Part shown: one piece after another, positions 1 through 6,979 of the stretch
How the letters are laid out: each line of letters starts with the position of its first letter
How positions within the stretch are numbered: position 1 is the first letter of the stretch
Assembly: GCA_937928015.1 (NCBI GenBank)
Contig: CALFXA010000116.1
Span: 1 to 22,836 of the forward strand
DNA from: an uncultured Anaerolineales bacterium
GTDB lineage: Bacteria > Chloroflexota > Anaerolineae > Anaerolineales > Villigracilaceae
DNA length: 22,836 bases
Direction of reading: 5' to 3'
Notes under the pieces: generated by a model
What the model saw: only the letters and a program-made list of their open reading frames with translations
What the model was told of the DNA's origin: nothing
Databases searched by the model: none
Position numbers and translations under genes: made by a program

Positions 1-1015
1 GCTGATCGCGGGCACCACGGGCTCGGGCAAGTCGGTGTGCGTCAACGCCATCATCACCTGCTTTCTGATGTACAACACGCCCGATGACTTGCGCATCGTC
101 CTCGTGGACCCCAAGCGTGTGGAGCTGACAGGCTATAACGGCATCCCGCACCTGTTGGGTCCCGTGGTCGTCGAAATGGACCGCGTGATCGGCGCGCTGC
201 AATGGATGACGCGCGAGATGGACAAGCGTTATCACGAGTTTGCCAAGGTTGGCGCGCGCAATATTGCCGACTACAACGCGAAGATGAAATTGCAGAACGC
301 CAAGAAACTGCCCAACCTGGTCATCATAATTGACGAATTGGCCGACCTGATGATGATCGCCCCCGATGAGACCGAGAAGACCATCACCCGCCTGGCCCAA
401 TTGGCGCGCGCCACCGGTATCCACATGATCCTCGCCACCCAGCGTCCTTCCGTGGATGTGGTGACAGGCCTGATCAAGGCCAACTTCCCCGCGCGCATCG
501 CCTTTGCCGTGGCCTCCAACACCGACAGCCGCGTCATCCTCGATCAGCCCGGTGCGGAGCGCCTGCTCGGCCGCGGTGACATGCTCTACCAGTCCCCGGA
601 TGCTCCATCGGCGGCGCGCCTGCAGGGCGTGTTCGTCTCCGATCACGAAATCCAGAAGTTGGTCGAGTTCTGGCACAACCAGGCGGCGGGAGCCAGTCCC
701 TACGCCGTGGCCGGTGACATGCCTGCCGACTCGATACCCACGGGCGTGCCGCTCAAGCAGCAGCCGCTCTGGGACGAAATAGAAAAATCGGACGAAGACC
801 CGCTGCTCGATGAAGCCATCGACATCGTGCGCCGTGAGGGACGCGCCTCGGTGTCCATGTTGCAGAGGAAGCTGCGTATTGGCTATACCCGCTCCGCCCG
901 TCTGGTGGATAAGCTCGAAGAGAAGGGCATCGTCGGCCCGCCCGAGGGCGCGACGCAGGTCCGCCAGGTGCTGGACTACGGTCAAACCGCTCCGCCCAAG
1001 GACGATGGCGCCTGA
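1..1015 (+). CDS. ftsK: DNA translocase FtsK/SpoIIIE, C-terminal part (5' end outside window)
   Basis: This is the motor and DNA-reading end of FtsK, the membrane-anchored ATPase that pumps chromosome ends through the division septum and activates dimer resolution. The frame is open from base 2, so the linker and membrane domains lie upstream of the window. The first residues contain the Walker A motif GTTGSGKS, followed by a Walker B segment LVIIIDELADLMM near base 330. The RecA-like core continues through the ATQRPSVDVVTG segment. The last ~65 residues, from DPLLDEAIDIV to the stop, form the winged-helix gamma domain that in this family reads polarity sequences on DNA. The stop TGA is at 1013-1015. 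A tRNA promoter overlaps or abuts the 3' end. The identification is firm; only the length is unknown. Confidence 0.97.
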   Translation, partial: LIAGTTGSGKSVCVNAIITCFLMYNTPDDLRIVLVDPKRVELTGYNGIPHLLGPVVVEMDRVIGALQWMTREMDKRYHEFAKVGARNIADYNAKMKLQNAKKLPNLVIIIDELADLMMIAPDETEKTITRLAQLARATGIHMILATQRPSVDVVTGLIKANFPARIAFAVASNTDSRVILDQPGAERLLGRGDMLYQSPDAPSAARLQGVFVSDHEIQKLVEFWHNQAAGASPYAVAGDMPADSIPTGVPLKQQPLWDEIEKSDEDPLLDEAIDIVRREGRASVSMLQRKLRIGYTRSARLVDKLEEKGIVGPPEGATQVRQVLDYGQTAPPKDDGA

Positions 1016-1022
1016 AATTTGA

Positions 1023-1028
1023 TATAAT
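1023..1028 (+). promoter_or_regulatory. -10 box of the tRNA-Arg(CCT) gene
   Basis: A perfect TATAAT lies 10 nt before the mature tRNA 5' end, directly after the ftsK stop codon. No good -35 hexamer is visible at 17 nt, because that position falls inside the ftsK coding sequence. The call is inferred from consensus and position only. Confidence 0.5.
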
Positions 1029-1037
1029 TTGTGTCGC

Positions 1038-1112
1038 GCCCTGGTAGTTCAACGGACAGAACAAGGCACTCCTAAGGCTTAGATATAGGTTCGATTCCTA
1101 TCCGGGGCACCA
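1038..1112 (+). tRNA. tRNA-Arg (anticodon CCT), CCA encoded
   Basis: The cloverleaf folds by eye. The acceptor stem pairs GCCCTGG with CCGGGGC (one T.G). The D stem is GTTC/GAAC, and the T arm is ATAGG-TTCGATT-CCTAT. The anticodon loop CTCCTAA carries CCT at 1071-1073, which reads AGG (Arg). Discriminator A is followed by a genomic CCA at 1110-1112. The anticodon stem is weak: A-T, G.T, G-C, C-G, then an A31 x G39 mismatch next to the loop. This suggests a poorly constrained minor tRNA or early decay. The Lys, Gly and CAT tRNAs in the window lack an encoded CCA, while Arg(GCG) has one. Confidence 0.85.
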
Positions 1113-1181
1113 CGATTTTTTAAGGTTTATTTCCCCTCAAAAACCTTGTCAGACAAGTTACCCTATAGTATTATTCTCATC

Positions 1182-1220
1182 GGCAAGCGCTAGGGTGCCC
1201 CCCTCACCCTGGCGCTTGCC
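1182..1220. repeat. Long perfect hairpin in the tRNA-Arg/esterase spacer
   Basis: The left arm starts GGCAAGCGC and the right arm ends GCGCTTGCC. With the inner AGGGTG/CACCCT pairing this gives a 16-bp stem with a single T.G and a 7-nt C-rich loop. No T-tract follows on either strand, so it does not look like an intrinsic terminator. A smaller inverted repeat, CTTGTC-A-GACAAG (1145-1157), lies just upstream. It could be a REP-like dispersed element or a structured 3' RNA. Only the fold is seen directly. Confidence 0.6.
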
Positions 1221-1238
1221 ATTTAAGTTGAAAAATAG

Positions 1239-1255
1239 GTACGCTATTAGCGTAC
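1239..1255. promoter_or_regulatory. Perfect 8+1+8 palindrome, operator-like
   Basis: GTACGCTA-T-TAGCGTAC is an exact inverted repeat with a single central base, flanked by A-runs. It lies immediately before the bidirectional terminator and 40 bp past the esterase stop. It is the right size for a dimeric regulator site, but no promoter is evident next to it. It may instead be an extra stem of the terminator region. Function is unknown. Confidence 0.3.
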
Positions 1256-1293
1256 AAAAAAGAGGTTGGACATAAAAGTCCAACCTCTTTTTT
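1256..1293. terminator. Bidirectional intrinsic terminator
   Basis: AAAAAAGAGGTTGGAC pairs perfectly with GTCCAACCTCTTTTTT across a 6-nt loop (ATAAAA). A/T tracts on both sides make it work in both directions. It starts 2 bp from the stop codon of the minus-strand esterase and also closes plus-strand transcription coming from the tRNA-Arg side. Confidence 0.9.
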
Positions 1294-1294
1294 G

Positions 1295-2080
1295 TTATGC
1301 ATCTTGGATTGGCAGCCAGGCCAGCACATTCTGGATCATCTTATCCCAGAAGTCCCAGGTGTGTTCACCGGGACCTTCCTCGTATGTGAAATCCAGCGGC
1401 AGGGACAGGGCGCGATCGCGGAAGCGCAGGTTGTCCTGGTAGAGGAAATCTTCGGTGCCGCAACATTGATAGAGTTTGGGCTTGGTCCGTCCGCGGGCAA
1501 CTCGTTCGGCCAGGACGAACAGGTCGTGGTCGCTGCCAGCGACTTTCCTCAGGTCGCCGAAGATGTTGCGCATCTCTTCCAGCCAGATGTCACTGTTGGG
1601 ATCCGGGCTGGACTTGACCACCTGGCTAATGTCCACCGCGCCTGAGAGGCTGGCGGCGGCGGCGAAGCGGTTGGGGTGGGTCAGAGCCAACTTGAAGGCA
1701 CCGTAGCCGCCCATCGAGAGGCCCGCCACGAAGTTGTCGGCGCGGGCAGCGGAGAGCGGGAACAGGTCGCGGGCCACGGCGGGGACCTCCTCGCTGATGA
1801 ACTGCCAGTACTTGCCGCCGTGGACCATGTCGGTGTAGAAGCTGAGGTGGACGGCGGGCATGACCACGGCTAGGTTGTACTTTTCAGCGTAGCGCTCGAT
1901 GGAGGTCCAGCGTTGCCAGGCGGTGTGGTCGTCGGAGTGACCGTGAAGCAGGTAGAGGGTGCGATAGGTGGGCTTGTCGCCGCGTTTGGCCTTTTTGAGG
2001 GTACGCTGCGGCAGGATGACGTTCATGCTGCAACGCAGGCCCAGGGTCTCGGACATGAAGTTGACGTCGGTGAGGATCAT
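1295..2080 (-). CDS. Esterase D / S-formylglutathione-hydrolase-like serine hydrolase
   Basis: This is a 261-residue alpha/beta hydrolase of the putative esterase (esterase D) family, which includes tributyrin esterases, feruloyl/acetyl-xylan esterases and S-formylglutathione hydrolases. The nucleophile elbow GLSMGG places the catalytic Ser at residue 122. The probable acid and base are Asp211 (in GTEDF) and His240 (in GEHTW). The oxyanion-hole segment is [10 protein letters not shown] (~43-52). No signal peptide is visible, so the enzyme is probably cytosolic. The frame is open further upstream into the hutH tail, but the family begins at MILTDVNF, so I chose the ATG at 2078-2080; its ribosome site is weak. 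It lies 52 bp downstream of hutH on the same strand, so co-transcription is likely. The substrate cannot be told from sequence. Confidence 0.88.
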   Translation of the reverse strand: MILTDVNFMSETLGLRCSMNVILPQRTLKKAKRGDKPTYRTLYLLHGHSDDHTAWQRWTSIERYAEKYNLAVVMPAVHLSFYTDMVHGGKYWQFISEEVPAVARDLFPLSAARADNFVAGLSMGGYGAFKLALTHPNRFAAAASLSGAVDISQVVKSSPDPNSDIWLEEMRNIFGDLRKVAGSDHDLFVLAERVARGRTKPKLYQCCGTEDFLYQDNLRFRDRALSLPLDFTYEEGPGEHTWDFWDKMIQNVLAWLPIQDA

Positions 2081-2132
2081 GGCTTGGTTCTCGTGGTTGG
2101 AATGGGATAGTAGACGATGGACCGTGGACGGT

Positions 2133-3656
2133 CTAATGGAATTTCCCAACAATTTTCTCGACCGCATCCAAAATCTCGCCCGATTTGACCAGTGCCTTCA
2201 TGGTGTTGTGATCGGGATAGAGCGGGCGGTCCACTTCGAGGTGCTGCACGTGTTTGCGGATGGTCTCGCGTGCGGCCTGCGTGCCCTTGCCTGGATGGAA
2301 CTCGCGGAAGTCGAGGGCCTGGGCGGCGGCCATGAATTCGATGCCGAGCACGCCGTAAGCGTTGTCGAGGATCTGGGTGTTCTTGAGGGCGGTGTTCATG
2401 CCCATCGAGACGAAGTCCTCCTGGTCGGCGGCGGCGGGGATCGACTGGATGCTGGCGGGGGTCGAGAGAATGCGCTGCTCGACGATTAGATGGTCGGCGG
2501 TGTACTGGCTGAGCATCAAGCCAGAGTAGAAGCCAGGCTCGTGTGCGAGGAAGTCGGGCAAGCCCTGCGAGAGCGCGGGGTTGGTGAGACGGTTCAGGCG
2601 GCGTTCGGCCAGCACACACACCATCGTGATGGCGGCCCCCGCCATGTCCATCGGTAGGGCCACAGGCGTGCCCTGGAAGTTGGCGCCCGTCAGAGTCAGC
2701 TTCAGTTCGGGGACGAAGATGGGATTGTCGCCCACGCCGTTCAGCTCGATCTCGACCTGTGAGCGGGCATAGGCGATGGCGTCGCGCGCCGCGCCGATGA
2801 CCTGCGGGGTGGAGCGCATCGAGTAGGCGTCCTGCACCTTGGTCTTCATCTTGCCCGTGGTCAGGTCCGAGCCTTCGATCATCTTCATGAGATTCTGCGC
2901 CGACTTGACCGCGCCGCCGAATCCGCGCAGCTCATGCAGCTTGGTGTTGTACGGCTTGAGGTTGCCAAGCAGCGCCTCGATGGACATGGCCGCGGCGATC
3001 TCAGCCTGCCTGAGGAAGCGTTCCATGTCGTAGATATTGAGGGCCGAGATGGCGGTCAGCAGGTTGGAGCCGTTGATGGCAGCCAGCCCGTCGCGGGCCT
3101 GCAAGCCAGGGACAGGGATGCCCGCCCGCTTCATGGCCTCCGCACCTGGGAGCCGTTCGCCGTTAAAGAAGGCTTCGCCTTCGCCCATTAGCAACAGGGC
3201 GGCCTGCGCCATGGGAGCCAGGTCGCCGCTCGCGCCGACCGATCCCTTTTGACAAACCACTGGTGTGACGCCCTTGTTGAGCATCTCCACCAGCGTTTGG
3301 GTGATCTCGGGTCGGCAGCCGGAGTTGCCGTGCGCATGGACGTTGATGCGTCCCGCCAGCGCCGCGCGTACGTGCTCGACCGGCGCGGGGTCGCCGATAC
3401 CGGCGGCGTGATTGTAAATGAGGTATTTCTGGAATTCCTTCACCTGCTCGTCGTTCAAAACCTTCTCTGAAAACTCACCGATGCCGGTGTTCGTGCCGTA
3501 CATGATCTCTTTCGCAGCCAGTTTCTCTTCGAGCATGGCGCGGCAGACCTTGATGCGCTCCAGGGCTTCAGGGGCCAACTCCACCTTCTCGTTAAAACGG
3601 GCGATGGCAACGATTTTTTCGATGGTGAGAGACGAACCGTCGAGGGTGATGGTCAT
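2133..3656 (-). CDS. hutH: Histidine ammonia-lyase (MIO-type aromatic amino acid lyase)
   Basis: The enzyme converts L-histidine to urocanate and ammonia using the self-made MIO cofactor. The 507-residue product contains the MIO triad Ala142-Ser143-Gly144 in [11 protein letters not shown]. It has Tyr53 (MYGTNTG), His83 (YNHAAG) and Asn195 (INGSN) at the same numbers as Pseudomonas HutH, plus the YSMR segment (278-281) and Glu413 in QEDFVSM. That glutamate is the histidine-type signature; phenylalanine and tyrosine lyases usually have Gln there. The start ATG at 3654-3656 has AGGAG 8 nt upstream; the open frame beyond it is non-coding. No other hut genes are nearby, so an aminomutase or a related lyase of another specificity remains possible. 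A TACAAT element (plus 3686-3691) could be its -10 box. Confidence 0.88.
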   Translation of the reverse strand: MTITLDGSSLTIEKIVAIARFNEKVELAPEALERIKVCRAMLEEKLAAKEIMYGTNTGIGEFSEKVLNDEQVKEFQKYLIYNHAAGIGDPAPVEHVRAALAGRINVHAHGNSGCRPEITQTLVEMLNKGVTPVVCQKGSVGASGDLAPMAQAALLLMGEGEAFFNGERLPGAEAMKRAGIPVPGLQARDGLAAINGSNLLTAISALNIYDMERFLRQAEIAAAMSIEALLGNLKPYNTKLHELRGFGGAVKSAQNLMKMIEGSDLTTGKMKTKVQDAYSMRSTPQVIGAARDAIAYARSQVEIELNGVGDNPIFVPELKLTLTGANFQGTPVALPMDMAGAAITMVCVLAERRLNRLTNPALSQGLPDFLAHEPGFYSGLMLSQYTADHLIVEQRILSTPASIQSIPAAADQEDFVSMGMNTALKNTQILDNAYGVLGIEFMAAAQALDFREFHPGKGTQAARETIRKHVQHLEVDRPLYPDHNTMKALVKSGEILDAVEKIVGKFH

Positions 3657-3737
3657 GGGCAAATCTCCTGTATGGGGTTGTTTGCATTGTACTCCCAAAG
3701 GCAGGGTGAAATTCGTCATGGGTGTGTCCCCATTTGC

Positions 3738-3757
3738 AGGTGACATCAGGTGACATC
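3738..3757. repeat. 10-bp tandem duplication in the hutH upstream spacer
   Basis: AGGTGACATC occurs twice head to tail. Just hutH-proximal is a short inverted repeat, ATGGG-N6-CCCAT (3718-3733). The spacer (3657-3768) separates the end of the GGDEF gene from hutH on the same strand, so these elements sit where a hutH promoter would be. Similar AGGTG(A/T)CA-type words recur between the tRNA genes near 16785-16817. Confidence 0.4.
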
Positions 3758-3768
3758 CATCGACCCGC

Positions 3769-4644
3769 TTAATCGTACTCGGCGCTGGAAATCCTGTTCC
3801 GCCCAAGTTGTTTGGACTGGTACATAAGCTGGTCTGCTTTTTGCAGCATGGCATCCACCGAGGATGGCGGAGAGGCAAAGGTGGCCACGCCCACGCTGAG
3901 CATGATGGGCAGGGGGGAGGTCCGTACCTCTTCTGTGATGGCCTGCTCCACCTTTTGCATTGCGGATAAGGCTCCCGCCTGGGCTGTGTCGGGCAGCAGC
4001 AAGACGAACTCATCCCCGCCGACGCGGGCAAACACATCGATTTTGCGGATTCTCTTCGAGACAACGGTGGCAACGCTCCTAAGAAGCTTGTCGCCCTCGC
4101 TATGACCCAGCCTGTCGTTGAATCGCTTGAAGTTGTCGATGTCGATGTAAGCCAGGCTGAGCGGTGTCCCGTTCCGTCGCGCCCGCTCGATCTCCATTTC
4201 GGCCCGGTCGTAGAACTCGCGGCTGTTGGGGATGCCCGTCAGATGATCGGTGCGCGACTGGTTGTGTTCGTGCAGGAGGGCCTGTTTGAATTCCCACAAC
4301 AATTCGACGATCCCCAGAAACAGGATCAGGCGCACAATCGCGTTGACGTAACGGATGAACTCTTGGGAATACGCCCGCTCTGAAAACATGTTGAACGTGA
4401 GCCAGGCCGCAATGCCGAGGATGGCCAGAATCCTGCCCATCTTTGGGCCGATATACCAGGTGACCAGCGCGATGGGGATCAGATAGAAGAAAGAGATGGC
4501 GATCTCGAAATGGGTTTGATGATCGAGATAGACGAACAGGGCCAACAACAGGAACGACAGGATCAGCACGGCGTTCTTGTCAGCCCGTGATAACAATTTA
4601 TTGAGGCGAATCAGGGCCTGGCGCATGAGGCGACTTTTCTCCAT
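3769..4644 (-). CDS. Membrane-anchored GGDEF diguanylate cyclase
   Basis: This 291-residue protein should make cyclic di-GMP from two GTP. Four hydrophobic segments, roughly residues 24-40, 49-66, 70-86 and 98-117, form a small membrane sensor domain with short loops. A GGDEF domain follows (about 130-288). The active-site GGDEF is intact at 209-213. The inhibitory site RxxD is present exactly five residues before it (Arg200 to Asp203, RKID), so product feedback is expected. The DHLTGIPN segment is the usual domain entry. The ATG at 4642-4644 was chosen; Met7 is a possible alternative. It is transcribed divergently from the PAS-GGDEF gene and precedes hutH by 112 bp. The input signal is unknown. 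Confidence 0.92.
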   Translation of the reverse strand: MEKSRLMRQALIRLNKLLSRADKNAVLILSFLLLALFVYLDHQTHFEIAISFFYLIPIALVTWYIGPKMGRILAILGIAAWLTFNMFSERAYSQEFIRYVNAIVRLILFLGIVELLWEFKQALLHEHNQSRTDHLTGIPNSREFYDRAEMEIERARRNGTPLSLAYIDIDNFKRFNDRLGHSEGDKLLRSVATVVSKRIRKIDVFARVGGDEFVLLLPDTAQAGALSAMQKVEQAITEEVRTSPLPIMLSVGVATFASPPSSVDAMLQKADQLMYQSKQLGRNRISSAEYD

Positions 4645-4666
4645 CCTAACATTTCCTGTCGATTTT

Positions 4667-4700
4667 GGGGCACAAGCGGACCCTTATCCGCTTTTCGTCC
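4667..4700 (-). promoter_or_regulatory. Stem-loop in the 5' leader of the minus-strand GGDEF gene
   Basis: On the minus strand AAGCGGA pairs with TCCGCTT around a 6-nt loop, with outer GGGG/CCCC able to pair across small bulges. It ends about 22 nt before the start codon, so it would be part of the mRNA leader or promoter-proximal region. It does not match the conserved core of the known c-di-GMP riboswitch classes. Confidence 0.3.
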
Positions 4701-4811
4701 CCGCATTGAGGGTCGACCTGACTTGCACATAAAAAATTGATTCTTACTGCAACTCTTGTCCTGAAACTTGGCATGGCCTGCCGTCTTGTTCATTGCGCTT
4801 TTTGCCCTAAT

Positions 4812-4874
4812 GGATCGGTGTTGGGGAAGAGGATGACGAACTCATCTCTACAAGAATTCATGGATGCGCGCCAG
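4812..4874 (-). pseudogene. Fossil fragment of a GGDEF domain
   Basis: Reading the minus strand from 4846 to 4812 gives DEFVILFPNTDP, the residues that normally follow GG in a GGDEF active site, and then LGQKAQ and a stop. Upstream, 4874-4863 encodes LARI, the usual lead-in to GGDEF, but out of frame: 16 unrelated bases (4847-4862) stand where the six bases for GG should be. No start, I-site or C-terminal half is recognisable. A degraded third cyclase between two intact ones is the simplest reading. Chance is unlikely for twelve residues but I cannot compute a probability. Confidence 0.45.
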
Positions 4875-4998
4875 CGAGATTCCCATTTCAATTATTTTTA
4901 TCATACTCATTTTGTTCGTTTTTTCAATGATGCCGCCCTTTTTCCACGTCCTGTTTGGTTAAATCTGGACAAATAATAGAATTTATTTGCAAGTTTTT

Positions 4999-5020
4999 AG
5001 CACTTTGTTTGTGCTATTAT
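4999..5020 (+). promoter_or_regulatory. Promoter and operator-like inverted repeat, probably giving a leaderless mRNA
   Basis: A TATTAT -10-like box (5015-5020) ends 6 nt before the ATG at 5027, so transcription would start at or next to the A of the start codon. No Shine-Dalgarno sequence precedes the ATG. An inverted repeat AGCAC-N7-GTGCT (4999-5015) overlaps the -10 box and could be a repressor site. No clear -35 is seen. Confidence 0.4.
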
Positions 5021-5026
5021 AAAATC

Positions 5027-5941
5027 ATGCAAGCTAAAGTGCCCGAGGATAACTTCCATAAGCATCTGATCGACAATCTATATGATGGGGTGTACTTTGT
5101 CGATATAGAACGCCGTATTACTTACTGGAACAGAGGCGCGGAGCACATCACTGGCTATTTATCCGAGATGGTTGTGGGGACCTTTTGTAACAATAACCTG
5201 CTCAATCACATCACCGATAATGGAAAGCATTTATGTGAAGATGGCTGCCCCCTGTTGGAAACGATCCGTGATGGTAGGGAACGCGAGGCTGAAGTGCACC
5301 TGCGGCACGCTGAAGGGCACCGCGTCCCCGTTCTCATCCGCACCGCTCCAATTCTAGATAAGTTCCACAATATAATTGGCGCCGTGGAAGTTTTTAGTAA
5401 TAATCAGTCGCTGTTCAGCATCCGTCGCAAGGTCTCTGAACTGGAAAAGAAGGCCTACTACGACACCCTCACCGGGTTGGCCAACCGTGTATTTACCGAA
5501 ATGAAGTTGATGGCCGCTTTTGCGGAATACAGTCAGCACAAACTACCCTTTGGTTTGCTGTTTATCGACGTGGACCATTTCAAGCAGGTCAATGACGTAT
5601 ATGGGCACGAAATGGGAGACAAGGTTTTACAAACAGTGTCGAGGAACCTGTCTGTGCACCTAAGGGATACTGATACTTGCGGTCGCTGGGGTGGAGAAGA
5701 GTTCGTGGTGATTGCCATGAATGTAGATGAAAGGCGCCTGCGCATCATTGCGGAAAAGGTGCGTGCCATGATTGCTAATTCGACCATCCAGATAAGGGAT
5801 CAAACCCTTCAAGTAACGGTCTCGATTGGTGCGGCCCTGGTCCATGGAGGAGATGACCCGTCTACCCTGGTCCAGCGCGCCGATGAACTGATGTATCAAA
5901 GCAAACAGGATGGTAGGAATCGCGTCACAATAACATCCTGA
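5027..5941 (+). CDS. PAS-GGDEF diguanylate cyclase
   Basis: This soluble 304-residue c-di-GMP synthase has one PAS sensor domain (about 12-125). A short helical linker (SIRRKVSELEKKAYY) leads to a GGDEF domain (about 140-300) with GGEEF at 222-226. The inhibitory RxxD site is intact (Arg213-Asp216, five residues upstream). The PAS domain contains Cys70 and Cys74 in the HLCEDGCPL motif, a pattern I recall from a common PAS-GGDEF subgroup; whether it binds metal or senses redox state is not known here. The ATG at 5027 was preferred over an upstream GTG (4955) because the added 24 residues resemble no domain and the -10 box would fall inside them. It ends 90 bp before the giant sensor gene on the same strand. 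Confidence 0.9.
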   Translation: MQAKVPEDNFHKHLIDNLYDGVYFVDIERRITYWNRGAEHITGYLSEMVVGTFCNNNLLNHITDNGKHLCEDGCPLLETIRDGREREAEVHLRHAEGHRVPVLIRTAPILDKFHNIIGAVEVFSNNQSLFSIRRKVSELEKKAYYDTLTGLANRVFTEMKLMAAFAEYSQHKLPFGLLFIDVDHFKQVNDVYGHEMGDKVLQTVSRNLSVHLRDTDTCGRWGGEEFVVIAMNVDERRLRIIAEKVRAMIANSTIQIRDQTLQVTVSIGAALVHGGDDPSTLVQRADELMYQSKQDGRNRVTITS

Positions 5942-6031
5942 AGCGGCAGATGCCTTCCTGACTCGGTATATATGATATTGAGTATGGGGGTAGAATAAGT
6001 TACGCGACCATCGAATATAAAAGGAATATCT

Positions 6032-6958
6032 ATGAACAGGATTTCCAGTAGGTGGAAATGGACGGCATGGGATTGGCGCGCATTGGGGATTGCCGTGCTG
6101 TACATATTGATCGGCGGCCTCTGGATCCCGTTTACCGACTGGTGGGCTGCTGATTTTGCTAGAGGCAATCAACAGATCCTGACTCAGATCAGCATTTACA
6201 AGGGGTGGGTCTATGTGTTGGTGACGGGCCTTCTGCTCTATTGGCTTGTCCGTGTCAATAACCATTCCCTGCATGCCATCAATCAAAAATACGTTTTACT
6301 GGCCGAGAACATCTCGGATGTAGTTTGGATCCTTGACCTGGATGACGGATGCTTTACCTACATAAGCCCATCCGTCCAGCATTTGCGAGGCCTGACCTCT
6401 GAAGAAGCCCTGCGCGAGACTCCGCAGCAGGCTCTTTTGCCCGAGAGTTGGGAACATGTTACATCCGCCCTGGCGGGGCGTATCGAGGAGTTCAAAGACG
6501 GGGTCAGCAGGATTTATATGGATGTTCTGGCCCAGCCTCGAAAGGATGGCTCCGTGGTGTGGGTGGAAGTCACCAGCCGTTTGGTGGTCAACGAGGAAAA
6601 TGGACACTTCGAGGTGTATGCCGTCAGTCGTGATATCACCGAACGCAGGCGGGCGGGGGAGCTTCTTAACACTCTGGCAAGATTCCCTGCAGAAAACCCA
6701 AACCCGATCCTACGCGTGGATAAAGACGGCATCATTCTATATGCCAACCTTGCCAGTGAACCCATCCTGACAGTATGGGGATGCAGGCCCGGCCAGATGG
6801 TCCCCGACGATTGGCGGGAGTCGGTTAGTGATACCTTGCAGACGGGCCAGGATCGCGTATTGGAAATCCACTGCGATGGGCGTTTGTTTGCCTGCGACTT
6901 ACATCCCCTCACAGACCTTGGGTATGTCAATGTCTATGGGCGGGATGTCACCGAATAG
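6032..6958 (+). CDS. Membrane PAS-PAS sensor, N-terminal part of a split HD-GYP sensor
   Basis: The product is 308 residues ending at an in-frame TAG. Two transmembrane helices (about 17-34 and 58-74) bracket a short external loop, a layout common in PAS sensors. A full PAS domain follows (about 87-208, ending VSRDITERRRAG), then a second, shorter PAS (about 211-308) that stops exactly at GRDVTE. In PAS chains this motif normally continues DVTE-x-R/K-x-AE, and the bases after the stop read RQAEKIVREN in the same frame. The gene is therefore the front of one long sensor that runs to 11437. The ribosome site AAGGA (6021-6025) is 6 nt before the ATG. On its own this fragment has no output domain. 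Confidence 0.85.
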   Translation: MNRISSRWKWTAWDWRALGIAVLYILIGGLWIPFTDWWAADFARGNQQILTQISIYKGWVYVLVTGLLLYWLVRVNNHSLHAINQKYVLLAENISDVVWILDLDDGCFTYISPSVQHLRGLTSEEALRETPQQALLPESWEHVTSALAGRIEEFKDGVSRIYMDVLAQPRKDGSVVWVEVTSRLVVNEENGHFEVYAVSRDITERRRAGELLNTLARFPAENPNPILRVDKDGIILYANLASEPILTVWGCRPGQMVPDDWRESVSDTLQTGQDRVLEIHCDGRLFACDLHPLTDLGYVNVYGRDVTE

Positions 6959-6979
6959 CGCCAGGCGGAGAAAATCGTG
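6956..6979 (+). other. In-frame TAG and possible re-initiation site within the giant sensor gene
   Basis: TAG at 6956-6958 interrupts an otherwise continuous frame. A single C-to-T change from CAG would explain it, since DVTEQRQAE is a common form of this linker. Fourteen to eighteen bases later GGCGGAG (6964-6970) lies 6 nt before an in-frame GTG (6977-6979), a good ribosome site for re-initiation. Confidence 0.75.

Larger units (their letters stand above)
4645..5026. other. Divergent intergenic region between two GGDEF genes
   Basis: This 382-bp spacer is AT-richer than its surroundings, especially 4880-5026. It holds a leader hairpin near the minus-strand gene, a degraded GGDEF fragment (4812-4874) and the putative leaderless promoter of the plus-strand gene. 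A 79-codon open frame on the plus strand (4737-4976) has no recognisable domain or ribosome site and overlaps the fossil, so I do not call it a gene. Confidence 0.6.

Noticed and set aside
3657..4073. N-terminal extension that would make the ammonia-lyase 646 residues
   Set aside because: It lies antisense-free but out of frame within the GGDEF gene, has no domain character, and the family-sized start at 3656 has a good ribosome site.
4667..4700. c-di-GMP (GEMM) riboswitch before the GGDEF gene
   Set aside because: A GGGACGAAAAGC stretch looks superficially similar, but the second stem, the tetraloop/receptor and the conserved flanks are missing.
4737..4976. Plus-strand 79-codon frame in the divergent spacer
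   Set aside because: It has no ribosome site and no recognisable domain, and it overlaps the antisense GGDEF remnant.
6956..6958. Stop-codon reassignment or suppressor tRNA to explain the in-frame stops
   Set aside because: TAG, TAA and TGA all end other genes here normally, the two internal stops differ (TAG and TAA), and none of the five tRNAs has a CTA or TTA anticodon.
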